DNA from: Promerops cafer
Taxonomy: Eukaryota; Chordata; Aves; Passeriformes; Nectariniidae
Assembly: GCA_013398275.1 (NCBI GenBank)
Contig: VZSE01006462.1
Location: forward strand, 8,245,002-8,309,001
Reading direction: 5' to 3'
DNA: 64,000 bases
Shown: one piece after another, positions 49,701 to 61,880 of the stretch
Layout of the letters: the number at the start of each line of letters is the position of its first letter
Position numbering within the stretch: the first letter of the stretch is position 1
Notes under the pieces: model-generated
Told to the model about the DNA's origin: nothing
Seen by the model: the letters and a program-made list of their open reading frames with translations, nothing else
The model's database searches: none
Program-made: the position numbers and the translations under genes

Positions 49701-51208
49701 TGGAATTACAGGAAGGACTTTTTACAAGACTTCCCTCCTAACTTTGCAAATGTAAGCCTTTCAGAGGTATTGGGTGCTTATCAGCAGCTCTGGGAAGCAT
49801 TTAAAGTTTGTCCAGTTTATAGCTAACAGGGAGAAGTCCTTGCAAATGGCAAAGAATAGTTCCATTTTCTCCGAAAGTTGTTAGTTTCCTGAGTGTGGGC
49901 TGGATTGGAACAATATAAAAGCAACAGTAAAAACATGTAGACAAAATAATCTAATTTTCAACCTCAAGGTTTCTAACATGACCATTCAGTGCTACCACAG
50001 GCAAGGAAAAGCAGTAAAGAAGGCGAATATGTGTGTGCTTTATTCTGATAATATTAGCTCTTTAAATTAGGGTCCCAAAGTGGACCTTTCCCACTGTGCA
50101 TGCAGAAGGTACTATCTCTCCATAGCCAAACAGTCTAAAAGCTGCTCTGTGTTACAAAAAGTCTTATTTTGCAAAGCTTTCTGAAAATGTGTATAAATAT
50201 CTCCGCAAAGCAGAGGTTTCCAAATTCATGGAATGAACTGTACCTGCACTGAGCAATTAAGAGAAAATTTAAGATGCTTGTCAGATACTGATGTGATTGA
50301 AAATGTTGCTGTGTAAGTGCCAGTCCATAAGGATGCTGACCTTAGAAGAACTACAGGCATGCTGCAGTCTGTGTTCCACTCGTAACTTCATGCCTATTAG
50401 GAAGTTTCTGAAGCATTAGCATGCCCAGATGGCTGGGGCCTCCTGTTTGTTTTGCCTGTGGCCCTGCTCTTTGTTATTGGATATTTACTACAGATTTGTT
50501 TTCGGGAGAGTTGCTTGCCTTGTGCATTTACTGGGTGAAGACTTTGGTTACTGCATCTGTACTCAAAAGCGAGAAAACAAGAAAGGTGTTCCAGACAAAA
50601 TTAATTGCCCTATTCATTTCCATGAAGGAAGACTCATGTTTGCTTGGGGAAATCTCCAACTGTTTTGCTATTGTCACCCTCAAGAAGTAAAAGAAGCTGT
50701 CTCTCAAATTCAACTTTTTGAGAAATGACTTTATAACATAATTTCAAGAAAGAGAAGAGGCTTGCCACTTAATCAGAGCTTTTCTTTACTAATATATATG
50801 AGTTTTACATTAATGGGATCACTACCTCCTCTTGAAATTTTACTGTTGACAACTAATAGCGTACACTTATGCATGTGTTACAATGTTACATTGAAGAGCT
50901 GTTTCTTTGAATCTCAATTTTATTGCGATATTAACTGAGGAACAGTTTAAGATATAAGAGCCAAACTAAATAAATACAGCAAGTTTTAATCCATTTTCAA
51001 ACTTTCTAATACTGATTAACTGTAGGCCCTCTTCAGATCTACCTGCAAGTCTGCAAGTTGTTGCTGCTATTATTATATTATTAAACATTATTGCTAATTA
51101 TTTTTACCCACTTAATTAGGTGCAGACTGTATCCACAGGAGATGATTTTGCTCTAGGGATCTTAAAATGGAATTAGCTCACATTCTAAAGAGTCTAGTGA
51201 CATTTAAT
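43702..51208. other. Single-copy sequence, no gene supported
   Basis: Seven and a half kilobases of AT-rich sequence. A poly-T run lies at 45302-45317. Two overlapping plus-strand frames at 50421-50728 (89 and 99 codons) have no recognisable domain. No mobile element was identified. Confidence 0.5.
45302..45317. repeat. Poly-T run of 16
   Basis: Pure T run flanked by AT-rich sequence. No associated element is visible. Confidence 0.9.
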
Positions 51209-51940
51209 TGTAGAATAGTTTGGGCTGGAAGGGACCTTAAAGATCATCCAGTTTCAATCCTCCAGTCATGGTCAGGCACACCTTTCACTAGACCAGGTTG
51301 CTCAGAGCCCCAACCAACCTGACCTTCAGCACTTCCAGGTGTGGGGCATCCATGTCTTCTTTGGGCAAATTGTTCCAGTGTCTCACACACTCACAATAAA
51401 GAATTTCTTTTTAGCATTTAATCTGAATTTAGTCTCTTTTAGTTTGAAATCATTTCCCGTTGTCCTGTCACAACATTCTCTTGTAAATAGTCTCTCTCCT
51501 TCTTTCTGGCAGGCTTCCTTCAGGTACTGGAAGGCTTCAATTAGGTCACTCAAAGCCTTTGCTTTTCCAGCATGAGCAATCCCAATACTCTCAGCCTTTT
51601 CTTGTAGGAGAAGTACTCCATCCCTCTAATCACCTTGGTATTTCTCCTCTGGACTTGCTCCAACAGGTCCACGTCCTTCCTGTGCTGGGACCCCAGAGCT
51701 GGATGCAGTGTTCCAGGTGGGGTCTCAGCAGAGCAGGGCAGAGCAGGGCAGAACCCCCTCCCTGGCCCTGCTGCCCAAGCTGCTTTGAATGCAGCCCAGG
51801 ACACGTTTGGCTTTCTGGGCTGTGAGAGCACATTGCCAGCTCATGTCCAGCCCCTCATCCACCAGCAGCCCAAAGGCCTTCTCCACAGGGCTGCTCTCGG
51901 GCCCTCTACCCCTCACCCTGTATTGATACTCGACACAGGT
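51209..51940 (-). mobile_element. CR1 LINE, 5'-truncated, well preserved 3' end
   Basis: Minus-strand CR1. Its 3' end lies at the left, where the plus strand reads 'tagaatagtttgggctggaa' followed by 'gggacctt' and 'agatcatcc', the reverse complement of the bird CR1 terminus. Minus-strand translation of 51725-51916 gives the ORF2 C-terminal signature including 'KAFGLLVDEGLDMSWQCAL' and 'VLGCIQSSLGSRAREG'. The homology continues in other frames ('LLEQVQRRNTKVIRGME' near 51620), so at least one frameshift is present. A 10-base unit is repeated at 51731-51750. Endonuclease and reverse-transcriptase regions are absent. It is among the better preserved CR1 copies here. Confidence 0.94.
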
Positions 51941-53263
51941 ACGTTACACTAGACAAAAAAGGCCCCATCATTTAGTGCTTTGCCTACGGTAGCTTCTCAA
52001 GCAGTAATAGAATAGATCAAACTTTGCATAGCTTTATCTGAAATAAATTGTGTATCAGCATTACACCTGAAAGCATAGAATTCACTATTAACCTTGTGTG
52101 ACTCTCTCACTGGCATATCAGTATTCCTAAAAGTGAAGGAATATCAGGCACAGATTTACCAGAAGAGAAAGGATTTTTTTTCACTTTTTCCTGTTAGCCA
52201 TTGAAGTGAGCTGGTTGTGACATGAGGGAAGAACTAAGCTGAGCTGAGCTGAGATGTAAAGGTTCCTGAGAGCACAGTATCCCTATTTATTTTGTGCTCA
52301 ATCTGACAGAAATTTGCTATAAAAATAATTCTGGTTTTAATTCCTTATTATGTTAATATAATAAATGTATTTACCTAAGCTAGTAAAAGTGGCCAAATTC
52401 ATGTACTGTTTCTTTAAATATTGATCCATTTCAAATTATGAAATATTCTTCAGCAAATGATAGTTGACAGTTCAGCCAATAGTGTGCATGTCTAAATGTT
52501 TTTCTTGCTTTGTTAGTTAAGCATTCTGTCTCCTACCCACTGAGGAGATGTATTTTTAAACACACAGCCAGAGCCAAATCCAGAACTTACGTACAATAAC
52601 CAATTGAATACATTTTCATTAATTCACCAGTATTTTTGACTCTGTGTTTTATATTTTAAAGTAAAATCTATGAATAGTGGAAACCAGTTCAATTTAGTAT
52701 CTTGAGCTAGGCAATTCAAATAATTTTATTTTTTTTATGAAAAAATTAGGTGTCCTAATTGTTTCATGTCTGGTTGCACACAGATGTCATTGTAATGATG
52801 AATGAGTGGTGAAACTATTGGTGAAACTATGAGGTCCCCGGCAGAGCCCCAAGTAGTGAAGGCCAAGTTTCCTGTTGGAACAGCTCTTTCCAGCTCCTTC
52901 CATTGAATTCTTGAGTAAAAATTGCTCCAGGCAGTTTTGTGCTGATAAACCACACAATGCTGACCAACATAGGACTGGGTTCAAACCTGGAGGAGGCTGC
53001 ACACGAAGAGGTCGTCATTTCCTAACACTTAACTTGCAGCCCCAGCAGAGGGTTCCTCTCGAGGACATTGATGATAGCCTGTCTGCTTTCAGAAATTGAA
53101 CAGTGTTATTTGGGCATGCATACATGAAATTTTCCATCCAGTATCTTCGTTCTGGAAAGAAACACTTGTCAGGAATTACTACATTTTTCATTTTATTTAC
53201 AAGGAAAACAATTCTGCCAAATATTGCTCCTCCCATCTAGACTTTTTCCTATCCAGACAGTAG

Positions 53264-53307
53264 CCTCTAACTGAACATTTCCCAGCCTCTAACTGAATAT
53301 TTCCCAG
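53264..53307. repeat. Tandem duplication of 22 bp
   Basis: Copies at 53264-53285 and 53286-53307 differ at a single base (C against T). It is a local slippage product with no visible role. Confidence 0.92.
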
Positions 53308-53429
53308 TTTTTATAGCTTCTTAATGACATCTGTTAAGCACTGAAATAAATATAATTTATAAGAATGGCATGTTGATAATATATATATATTGTGTTGTAC
53401 CTAATAGTAACTTTTAAGTACCTCCATCT

Positions 53430-53461
53430 TTGGCAACAGTAAATAATATTACTGTTGCCAA
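53430..53461. repeat. Perfect inverted repeat, 13-bp arms, 6-base loop
   Basis: The left arm TTGGCAACAGTAA (53430-53442) and right arm (53449-53461) are exact reverse complements around ATAATA. It could fold into a short hairpin. The stem is shorter than a typical microRNA precursor and no flanking extension pairs, so it is noted as structure only. It may be the remains of a small palindromic transposon end. Confidence 0.9.
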
Positions 53462-56406
53462 TGAGAACTTCTAGACCTGTGATGGTTACTAGTGCTTTGG
53501 AGTAGTATGTGTTTCACAAATCAAGAACTATGGAATTCTATTAAGTAGTGTATCTAATATTTTATTTTATCATGTTATAGTTAAAATTTCTTCTCCAGTT
53601 ACAATTGAAAGCAGACAAGCTGCAGAAACACAATGGCTAATGAAATGTATCATGATCAAATGCTCCACATGATGAAATGCACATCCTTGTCCACAGACTC
53701 CAAGTAGACATGGCTATTGCTTTCCTCACACTCTCCTTTGTGGATTCACAGACTGACAAAATGCTGAGACCATTCCATATCGTCCCCCTCACTGTAAAAT
53801 TTATCCAATATTTTCAGTACAAGAATATTTTTTTTTCCTTACTGGCTGATCCTCTGTTATGAAATTTACCCCACTTCTGTGTGCAGGGAGAACATCTCAA
53901 TTTTCCAGCTCCAAAATATGTACTTTTGTGCCAGAGTCAACAGGAAAAGTAGGCTTACAGGATCCAACCAACTTAGTTTTGTATTTCCCTGATGCCCAAA
54001 CAACCGGAAAGCAGCAGGACCAAAACATTTCATAAATTTCTTCCTAGGTGGTACAGACACTAAAGCAGGATGTTTGGATCTTTGGCCAGTCCCAGTAGGA
54101 ATATTACAATACAGGAAAAATTTGTGCATAATACACACATTTATGAGGGATGTTTAAGACTTATCTGGACAACACATTAGAGAGTATGCTTTAGGGAACA
54201 GTCCTGATCTGCCAAGCAGTTGAACCACTTTATGTAGAAGGCTTTTACACGTTCTAATCTTATTATTGGACCCATTGTTATTGTGTGGTTCAGTGGCCAC
54301 ACAGGTGGTAAGTCTCTTCCCTTCACCACCTTTTCTGTTGCCTTAGGTTATGAATCAGGTAACCCTGATGTCTTTCATTCCTTTCAATGTGAGAATAATA
54401 ATTTCTGTAACAATAAAAGCTAAAAAAACCTTCCTAGCAAGAGAGGAAGTTTAGCAGAAGACGAAGACATCAGTGGATGTTATGCCCAGATTTTTACCTG
54501 TATGCCCATGTCAGTGATGTCAGCTCTACTTCTAGAGGAAGCTAGAAAAAGATTTAGTTTGGTTTCTTATGCTAGATGCATGTAGTTAATAGAATGTTCA
54601 TTGATAATTCTTTTTGTAATCAGAAGTCAAACGATACTCAATGACCTACTTCTGTTTTATGCACTGAATAGATTTTTTTTACTTATTATTAACTTTTATG
54701 TTCCTCTAGACATCTCTTTCTGCTAGGCATTACACAATCACCAGGAAAAGAATATCCCATCCCAAAGAGCTTATGATCCAAGTGGTCAAGGTAAAACCAG
54801 AGATATAGTGAATTTTCCTATGTCACCTGATAAGCAGGAGGATAGAAACAAAACCAAAACACAGTCTTCTTGATTTTTGGTCTCTCCCTTGGTTTTCTGA
54901 ATCACACAATTTTTCTTGGAAATACTCTTTGAAATCTGTTTTCTTTTGATGTAAAAAAGAAATGTGGTACATTATGTTACTACTTTGTACTCTTCATTCA
55001 TGTGAGTCAAGTTGATACACCCTTAGCTGGTCAAGCTGTTTTTGCTGATCCCTTCACATTAGAAGCAAAACCAAAAAAGGTTTTGCCTGACATCAAAGCC
55101 ATATTTATTCTGTTTGGAAATAGGTGGGAATTTGAACAAAGATTGTGTGAGGAAGGATAAATTGTCAACATCTGAACATATTGAACTCTTTTTTTCAAAT
55201 CCTGATCAGTTTGAAACATATTGACTATAGTTCTCATGCATCTTCAATCTTTTTGGTGATCTTGTGTGATGTCATTGTGGGGTTTTCTTCTGCAAATTGT
55301 TTCAAAGCATCACAGCACATAAGACTTTACTGCCCAACAGAAGTTTGTTAAGTAAGAATATTAGAATATTGTCCATGATGTTTTGACCTGTCTCTCCTGA
55401 GTTCACAGTCTCATTTCACCATCTGTTGGGCCAGGAAGAGAAGCTCATTGTGCAAACTGTCTTCCTGGTCAACTACGAATGGTGTTCTCCAGGGAACGTG
55501 TTGCCTGAGTTCTCTCCACTGACTGCACAGAGGATAAGATGATGATAGTCTAGATGACAACTTGCAGTTAGCTAAATCTAGGTGAGATTAGTTTTTCCAC
55601 TCAATAGGTTAATATCTTAACAATCAGGAAAGAAAAACCAAACCCTGCAGTTTAGCGATGGTATAGCAATTTGTGATAATTATTAATTCTATAATTCTGT
55701 CATGATGGCTTTAGTTTTTCTGTGGTGTGTGGCATTCTTCCATGAATGTTAAAACTTCAAAATATCACCATTTTTTCTTTAAGCACCTAAATATGCTTAA
55801 AAAGCCTCCAAGGGTTTAATCGAGCACTTAAAGTCTAATCTTCCTCCAGCAGGTCTGCTGAGTCAGAACCCTTATTCTCATCTAAAAAAGAAGCCTATAT
55901 ATTCACAGTAGTTTACTGTTTTTCCTCCTTTTGTGCTTAATGTCCGTGGATATTCTAGTGAATGAAATTACTGATTGTAGGTTTTGCAGGAAAATTGAAT
56001 CTTAGGAAATATTAATGGAAAACTAATTTTGGTTCTGTGTAAGGGAATTACACAATTGCTCTGTAGAGGGAATTCTGGATTCTAAAAGCTGTGGTCAAAA
56101 GCTGGGGAGCAAAAGTAATGTTATGTGAGCACTGTCTCATCTGAAATATCTAGAGCGGCTCAGATTTTATATATTTGGAAGGATCTGCTAGAGTACAATT
56201 GAAAGACTACAAAGCATTTACACAAAATAGGCAGCAATTTTGAATCACTATGTGCATGAGAAAATTGTAAGCTGCTTATAAAAACTCAAACAGAACATGT
56301 CAAATGACATTCATCCAAAGGCTTCAAACCCCACTGTTTCACATTTGAATGGTAAGTGAGGACTGAAAATATTCCTTCTAGATTAAATACTACCCATGTC
56401 TTGCAG

Positions 56407-56534
56407 GACTACAATACATTTGAAAGACATCAATGGCTGCAACCAAAGCTAAAGGATGATCTACTTCTCTATATGAGTAAAACAGGTGAAATCTTGGTTC
56501 CTAGAGGATGTGGAGTTAAGGAAGTTATGTATGG
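56407..56534 (+). other. Open segment with splice-like borders (weak exon candidate)
   Basis: The segment is preceded by CCCATGTCTTGCAG and followed by GTGAGA, so acceptor and donor consensus are both good. It spans 128 bases, open in one frame throughout (phase 0 in, phase 2 out), and encodes a polar, protein-like peptide with blocks such as 'FERHQWLQPKLKDDLLLYM' and 'KTGEILVPRGCGVKE'. I do not recognise the family. A strong donor-like GTAAGT also lies just upstream at 56352, too close to form an intron with this acceptor. It may be chance; conservation in another bird would decide. Confidence 0.15.
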
Positions 56535-59500
56535 GTGAGATGCTGGATTCTAGGGTATCAGTTTAGAATAGCATATGGAAGATTTTTGAAGAATTTTGTG
56601 CAATGGGAAGTGGCTGTACTGCTCTGATGCTGTGGACAGCTAATATATTGGTATTGCAGTCCACAGGTGATCAAACTCAAAAACTAAGTCCGTAGAAATT
56701 TTGTGATTGGTTTAAAGGTCAAGAAACATTTCAGACCAGTACTGAATATCACAAGATTTGTGATAAAATCTCAGGAGCTGGCAACAGGAAGTGTAAGTTG
56801 CGCTCAGTTTTTTTTTCCAGTGAAAAACCCCAATCTTTTTAATTTTTATTTTTTTCTTAAAATTAGTCCATACAGATATGTTCTTTCATTTGACTCAAGT
56901 AAAAAATAAAAAGTAATTTTTCACTGACTATTTCAGTTAAGCAGTTTTCACACTTTTGTAGTGAATTCCCATTGCTTATTTCAGATAGTATTTTCTAAGC
57001 AATTTTTTTTCCTGCTATTATATAGTGGAAATGACTGTCTCCATAAGCATTTCATTGCTAAGATTTATTTTGTTTCAGATAAGTCCAAACAACTGTGAGT
57101 TTTTATTTTCCATATATTACTTGCCTGAACTAAAAAATTGTTTTGGAAACCTGGGAAAGGAGAGCAAAACCTGGGCCATGTTTCATATGAATCCTTCCTT
57201 GTTTCTCCTGCATAATTTCTCAGACACAATACTGCTGATGGCAACAGCAGGAGACCTCTGTCTTTGTGACTTTGTCACAACTGAGCAGTCAGCAATGGGG
57301 ACTATGGGGAGAAAATGCAAACACGAATGTGCACACACATTGATCATTAATGCATTTCCTCTGTCAGCAGCTGCATACCTTAGAAGCCACTATAGCAAAA
57401 TAGGAGTTTAGTGGCTTTCATAGCTTGAAAGTACTGTCAGAATCAGACTCAGGAGCCATTAATGTTATTTCATATAGAGTTATCTTTTTGAAAATGAAGA
57501 GTTAGCTCCCACTGCTATAGAAGCTGCCAGGTGTGGAAGATGGTGAAGATGAGTGACTTCTGCAGCCATAAATGTCTTAGAGAGAATACAGTGTAAATCC
57601 ACATGAACAATTACCTTTTTTTATTATAAGCAAAACTTCTTATCCAGAAATTATATATATATTTTTAATGTGTTGCACTGATAAACAGATTTCTTTGCTA
57701 ATTACCAATGAAGAAAAAGTAAACCTGTTGCTGTAAAAGTTGTGTAAAACTGTCTTTTGATCCACTGAACAAAATGATAAAAAGAAATAAATGGTTTTGA
57801 GGGCACTCTGAAGTGAAAGTAATTTTGGTATCACGAGTGAAATGCAATGTTAAGAAAAAGTCATCTCAATGCATTTAAAAATGAAAAATGTTACTTCATA
57901 TCAGGTTTTTTGTGGAGTTGTTATGACACCTGGTCAATGCTGAAAGAAAGAACCATTTAAACCCAGAGAAAATGGAAAGATTAAAGTAAAATACTAAAAA
58001 TATTCCCCTTTTCTTTCATTAGGTTTAACTCACTACTTTCCTTCCTTTTTTCCCCTTATTCAGCAAGCATCTGGTAAGGGTTTTGGTCAACCAATGACTT
58101 TTGACTGAATACAAATTTAGCCCAGCTCTAGTAAATCTACTTTTGATTTATACGACCTGAGCTACCATTTTGTAGAGAGGCACACAGAAAGAGGCAATGA
58201 ATCAATAATAGATCACAAGTGAAGAAAATAATTTGAGCAAATGTCACTGTAATTTGACAGAAATAGGGAGTGTGGAAAGAACTCAACAAGAATTTAGACT
58301 TTGCTATACAGGAATTTTGGCTGCACCAAATAGTGAAGCATGATCACTTCCTGCTTGCTGCCTTGTTATAAAGGTATTATTATTTGCTCTTATAAAACAC
58401 GTCAAGGATCAATGATTAAATGTCCAGGGTATAATTTTAACATGAAGATCACTCAATCATTAAATTTGTTAGTAAAATATGGAAGCTAATATAGTTTGAC
58501 TATGATCAGTATTTTATTTTCTGTGATATGAAATAAATGGGATAGCATCTGAGGCAATATGAACTTCAAAATATTAGAGTATATGCTGTGGAGTATATAT
58601 GTTCATGCTGCTGATTTCCATGTATCCCTGATTTCTAACAAGACTTCTTTCTTGAAATTGCTGACAATATCAGCATTGCCTTCAATAATGGCAAGTTATT
58701 TGGCTTTATTCTAGGACTTGTCTACAGTCTTTGATCTAAACATCTTGATGTTTTGAGATGCTGAAGTCAAAGAATGGTTAGAGGTTTAAAAAGCAACACT
58801 CTGTAAAACCATTAATAAAAATGAGATCTCTAACTCATTTTAAAATGCAAGGTATTTTTAGACTCCAAATAAACATGCTAATGAGGTGTTTTTATCAGAT
58901 TTATTTCTATGCTGAGTCTCAAATTTTTAATTCTCATTGGGATCGATATTACGGGACTAACATATCATTCAGTCAATGAAAAAATTAGACACTGTAAAAA
59001 TATGTTTTCGTTATAAAGCCTATTCTTTGGTGGGTAAAAGCACATCTTTTTATTACTACAGCAGTCCTTTGGGCCGTGGAATGTGATCAAATGTATGTGG
59101 TAATCTCCTGTTTCAACCAGTGTTATGGCATTTGTTCCTCGGTAATGCATGGCATAGATAAGTGAGTATTCAAAAGTGTTAATGAGTACTGAAGATATCA
59201 CACATTTAGGAGGAACGAAAAAATAATCCAAAGATTTGTGCCAGAACTGTGTTACTAATTTTCCTGCTATTACATTTCTAGAAATCAGAATTCTAGATTC
59301 AGTATAATATTAATTGGTGGTTGCATTTCCTATGTCTGTTGAAATTTTCAAGCTTTTAGTTATGTTCTGTTGACTGTGATAGGGAATTATGACTAAACAA
59401 GAGAATAAATATTCTTTGTCAGAATTTTTTAGCCATGTTTAATTGTGAAGTAGACCTGAGATGCAGATCTGCAGATCAAGTTGCAGGTCTGCTACAGTTC

Positions 59501-60605
59501 TGTTGTAACAGCCATGACTTCTTGCTGTGCTGAGGTTCTGGCATCATTTCCAGCCTACTGGGTCCTCCAAAAGCGTGGACTTTTTTATTTATTGGGAAAG
59601 AAAAGAATACCTAAAATATCACCTGGAAGCCTTGTGCTCAGAAGGAGTAATGAAAGCTGAGGAGGGTAATTATTGGAAAGGCTATGTATAAGTTGCAGCT
59701 TTCCCACGTCTATCAGTACATGACCTGAGGACTGCGTAAGGACTGTGCAATTTGATCAAACAAGAGTCAGCAAAGTTTGGTTTTCCACAGAAATTTTGGG
59801 AATATTACAGAGAAAACAGAACAAATAAGTTTTCTTGAAGTATCTAAAAGGCTTTGTTCCAAGACAGAAGGAAAAATAAGAAAACACCCCCAAAGAGACT
59901 TTTTAACACAGTCCTTTCATTAAGCCAAATAGAATTCATCACTTCCTGTTAACAAACTTGGAGCTTTTATATTCATGAACTATTAAACACTTGAATTTTC
60001 TACAAGATCTAAGTCCCATTGTTTGTAGTAGTTTGTTACAAGTGAAGGAAAAGGTAAAGTTTAGAGTACAATGTCTAATGAATTCTGAAATTATGAAAAC
60101 TGGTATTTTATCCTTATTTAATTAATGGAGATCTGCATATTGGTCAGAAAACTGTCTCATGTCCATATACTCTTTTTTTTTGTTTCACCTTTCAGGTACC
60201 CTTGTTATTTTAATTATGAATGTATGTGGGTGTGTATAATGTCCCTCTCAAGAAGACTTAACAAGATCTGCTACGAGATATTTTAATATTACAAATCTGA
60301 AAGAAGTGTCAATGTCTGTGTCACTCTTTGACCCGAATGTTCTGAAAGTAAACAAAAATTTAAAGATTATCTAGAAATGAAGGTGAAATGATACAGTATT
60401 TACAGCAGTTACATGGCAAATAACTATATTTGGCATCCTTAGATGAATTTTTTTTTTCATATAAGACTTTTATATGTCTTAGAGGTAGTGTGAAGGTTGG
60501 TTTGGACATACTTCATCAGTATTTCTGAAGATCCAGTGAACACTGGTAAAACAACAAAAGTCTTCCACCACTCTTGACATGAAAAGACTGGGATTTTTAC
60601 AGAAA

Positions 60606-60712
60606 TCTGGTGTCCAGTGACGTCCACTTGGATGAGTCCAACGCTCAGATTCATAAGACCCTCAGAGGCAGGCCACCAGCTGACAGCCAGAAGAGGCTGG
60701 AGGAGTTGGTCA
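60606..60712. other. Unassigned segment next to CR1
   Basis: This stretch is richer in GC than its left flank, is not part of the CR1 that starts at 60713, and is open in at least one plus-strand frame with a coding-like look ('DVHLDESNAQIHKTLRGRPP'). No start codon ATG is present in that frame. I do not recognise the sequence. It could be a processed pseudogene piece or another repeat into which the CR1 inserted. Confidence 0.25.
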
Positions 60713-61880
60713 TAGAATCACACAGTGATTTGGGTTGGAAGGGACCTTTAAAGAGTATCTCCTTACACCTCTCCTGCCACAGTCAGGGATATCTACTAGC
60801 CCAAAGTGCTTAAAGCAAAGATGGGGCATCCATAGCTTCTATGGGAAGTTTGTTCCAGTGTCTTACCACTTTGATTGTAAAGAGTTTTTTCCTTATATCT
60901 AAGCTAAATCCAAGCTCTTTTAAGTTTAGAACTGTTACCCTTCATCCTATTAGTACCTGTACTGCCTATACCACTAACAAATGTATTAACCAGTATGAGC
61001 CCCTAAGGGTCACCCCTAGTTACTCACCTCCATTTGGGCATTGAGGCATTGACTACAGCTCTGTGGATGCAGCCATCCAGTCAGCTCCAGCCAATTCCTC
61101 ATCCATAAAACCGTCCATCCATCAAATCTGTATCTCTTCACTTTGTCCCCAAGGATGTTCTGTGGGACCGTGGCAAAGGCCTGGCAGAAGCTGAAGTAGG
61201 TGGTATCAGTTGCTCTTCCATTGCCCACCAACAGAGTCACTCCATTCTGGAAGATGACCAGATCAGTCAGGCCTTTTGTGAAGCTGTGTTGGCTCTCTCT
61301 AATCTCCCCCGTCATCCGTATGCCTTGCATAGCTTCCAGGAAGATCTGGTTAATGATCTTATTGAGTACAGAAGTGAAGGTAACTAGCAGGTAGTTCCCA
61401 GGGTTCTTAATTTACCCTTTTTAAAAATGGGGGTGATGTTTCCCTTTTTCTGGCCACTGGTGATTTTGCCTATCTGGTGTGATTTTTCAAATACAATGGA
61501 GTGGCTTAGCAACTGAATTTGCTGGTTCCTTCAAGACCCTTGTCTCATTTATCAGAGATAAATGATACAATTTATTTTGTCTTCTTTTTCTGAATAATGT
61601 ACCTGTAAAAGCCATTTTTATCAATCTTCACATCCTTTGACAAGGTTCAGCCAGGCCTTAGCTTTTCTGATCCCACCATACACTCCGGAGAAGTATCCCT
61701 ATATTCTTCCTGGGAAGCATAACCCTTCTCCCACTGCCTGTGTTTTTCCTCCTTGTGTTTTATTTTGAGTGAGAGGTCCTTACTCAGCTATGCTGGTCTA
61801 CTGCCTTCCTCCTGACATCAGTGGTGCTTTCCTGCAAGGCCTGCAGTGCCTTCTTCTCTGTGTTCCAAATTTATGGCCAA
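60713..61880 (-). mobile_element. CR1 LINE with reverse-transcriptase remains and an internal deletion
   Basis: Minus-strand CR1 in three parts. At 60713-60985 is the 3' end, with the typical plus-strand start 'catagaatcacacagtgatt' and 'gggttggaagggaccttt'. At 61016-61400 the minus strand encodes part of the reverse transcriptase: 'QHSFTKG', 'GRATDTTYFSFCQAFATVP' and 'RFDGWTVLWMRNWLELTG' correspond to CR1 domains. In motif A, positions normally holding aspartate read S and A, so the enzyme site is lost. At 61400-61880 is more ORF2-side sequence, strongly decayed. The polymerase region after motif A, including the YADD motif, and the C-terminal part are missing between parts one and two. The element is inactive. 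The right border is approximate. Confidence 0.9.

Larger units (their letters stand above)
51941..60605. other. Long single-copy stretch, no gene supported
   Basis: AT-rich sequence with the tandem duplication and hairpin near 53300-53460 and a weak exon candidate at 56407-56534. The longest frame (57025-57411, 128 codons) has no recognised domain. A degenerate SINE-like phrase at about 54755-54840 ('cccaaagagcttatgatcc') is too weak to call. Confidence 0.5.

Noticed and set aside
50421..50728. Two overlapping plus-strand frames of 89 and 99 codons
   Set aside because: Neither resembles a known protein, and overlap of two frames in one strand points to low stop density and not to coding.
54755..54840. 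Phrase resembling the 5' part of an ancient SINE
   Set aside because: Only one short block matches and the conserved core does not follow, so it is too weak to name.
57025..57411. Plus-strand frame of 128 codons
   Set aside because: It starts from an ATG in T-rich sequence that gives hydrophobic residues, has no recognised motif, and lacks supporting splice or promoter context.
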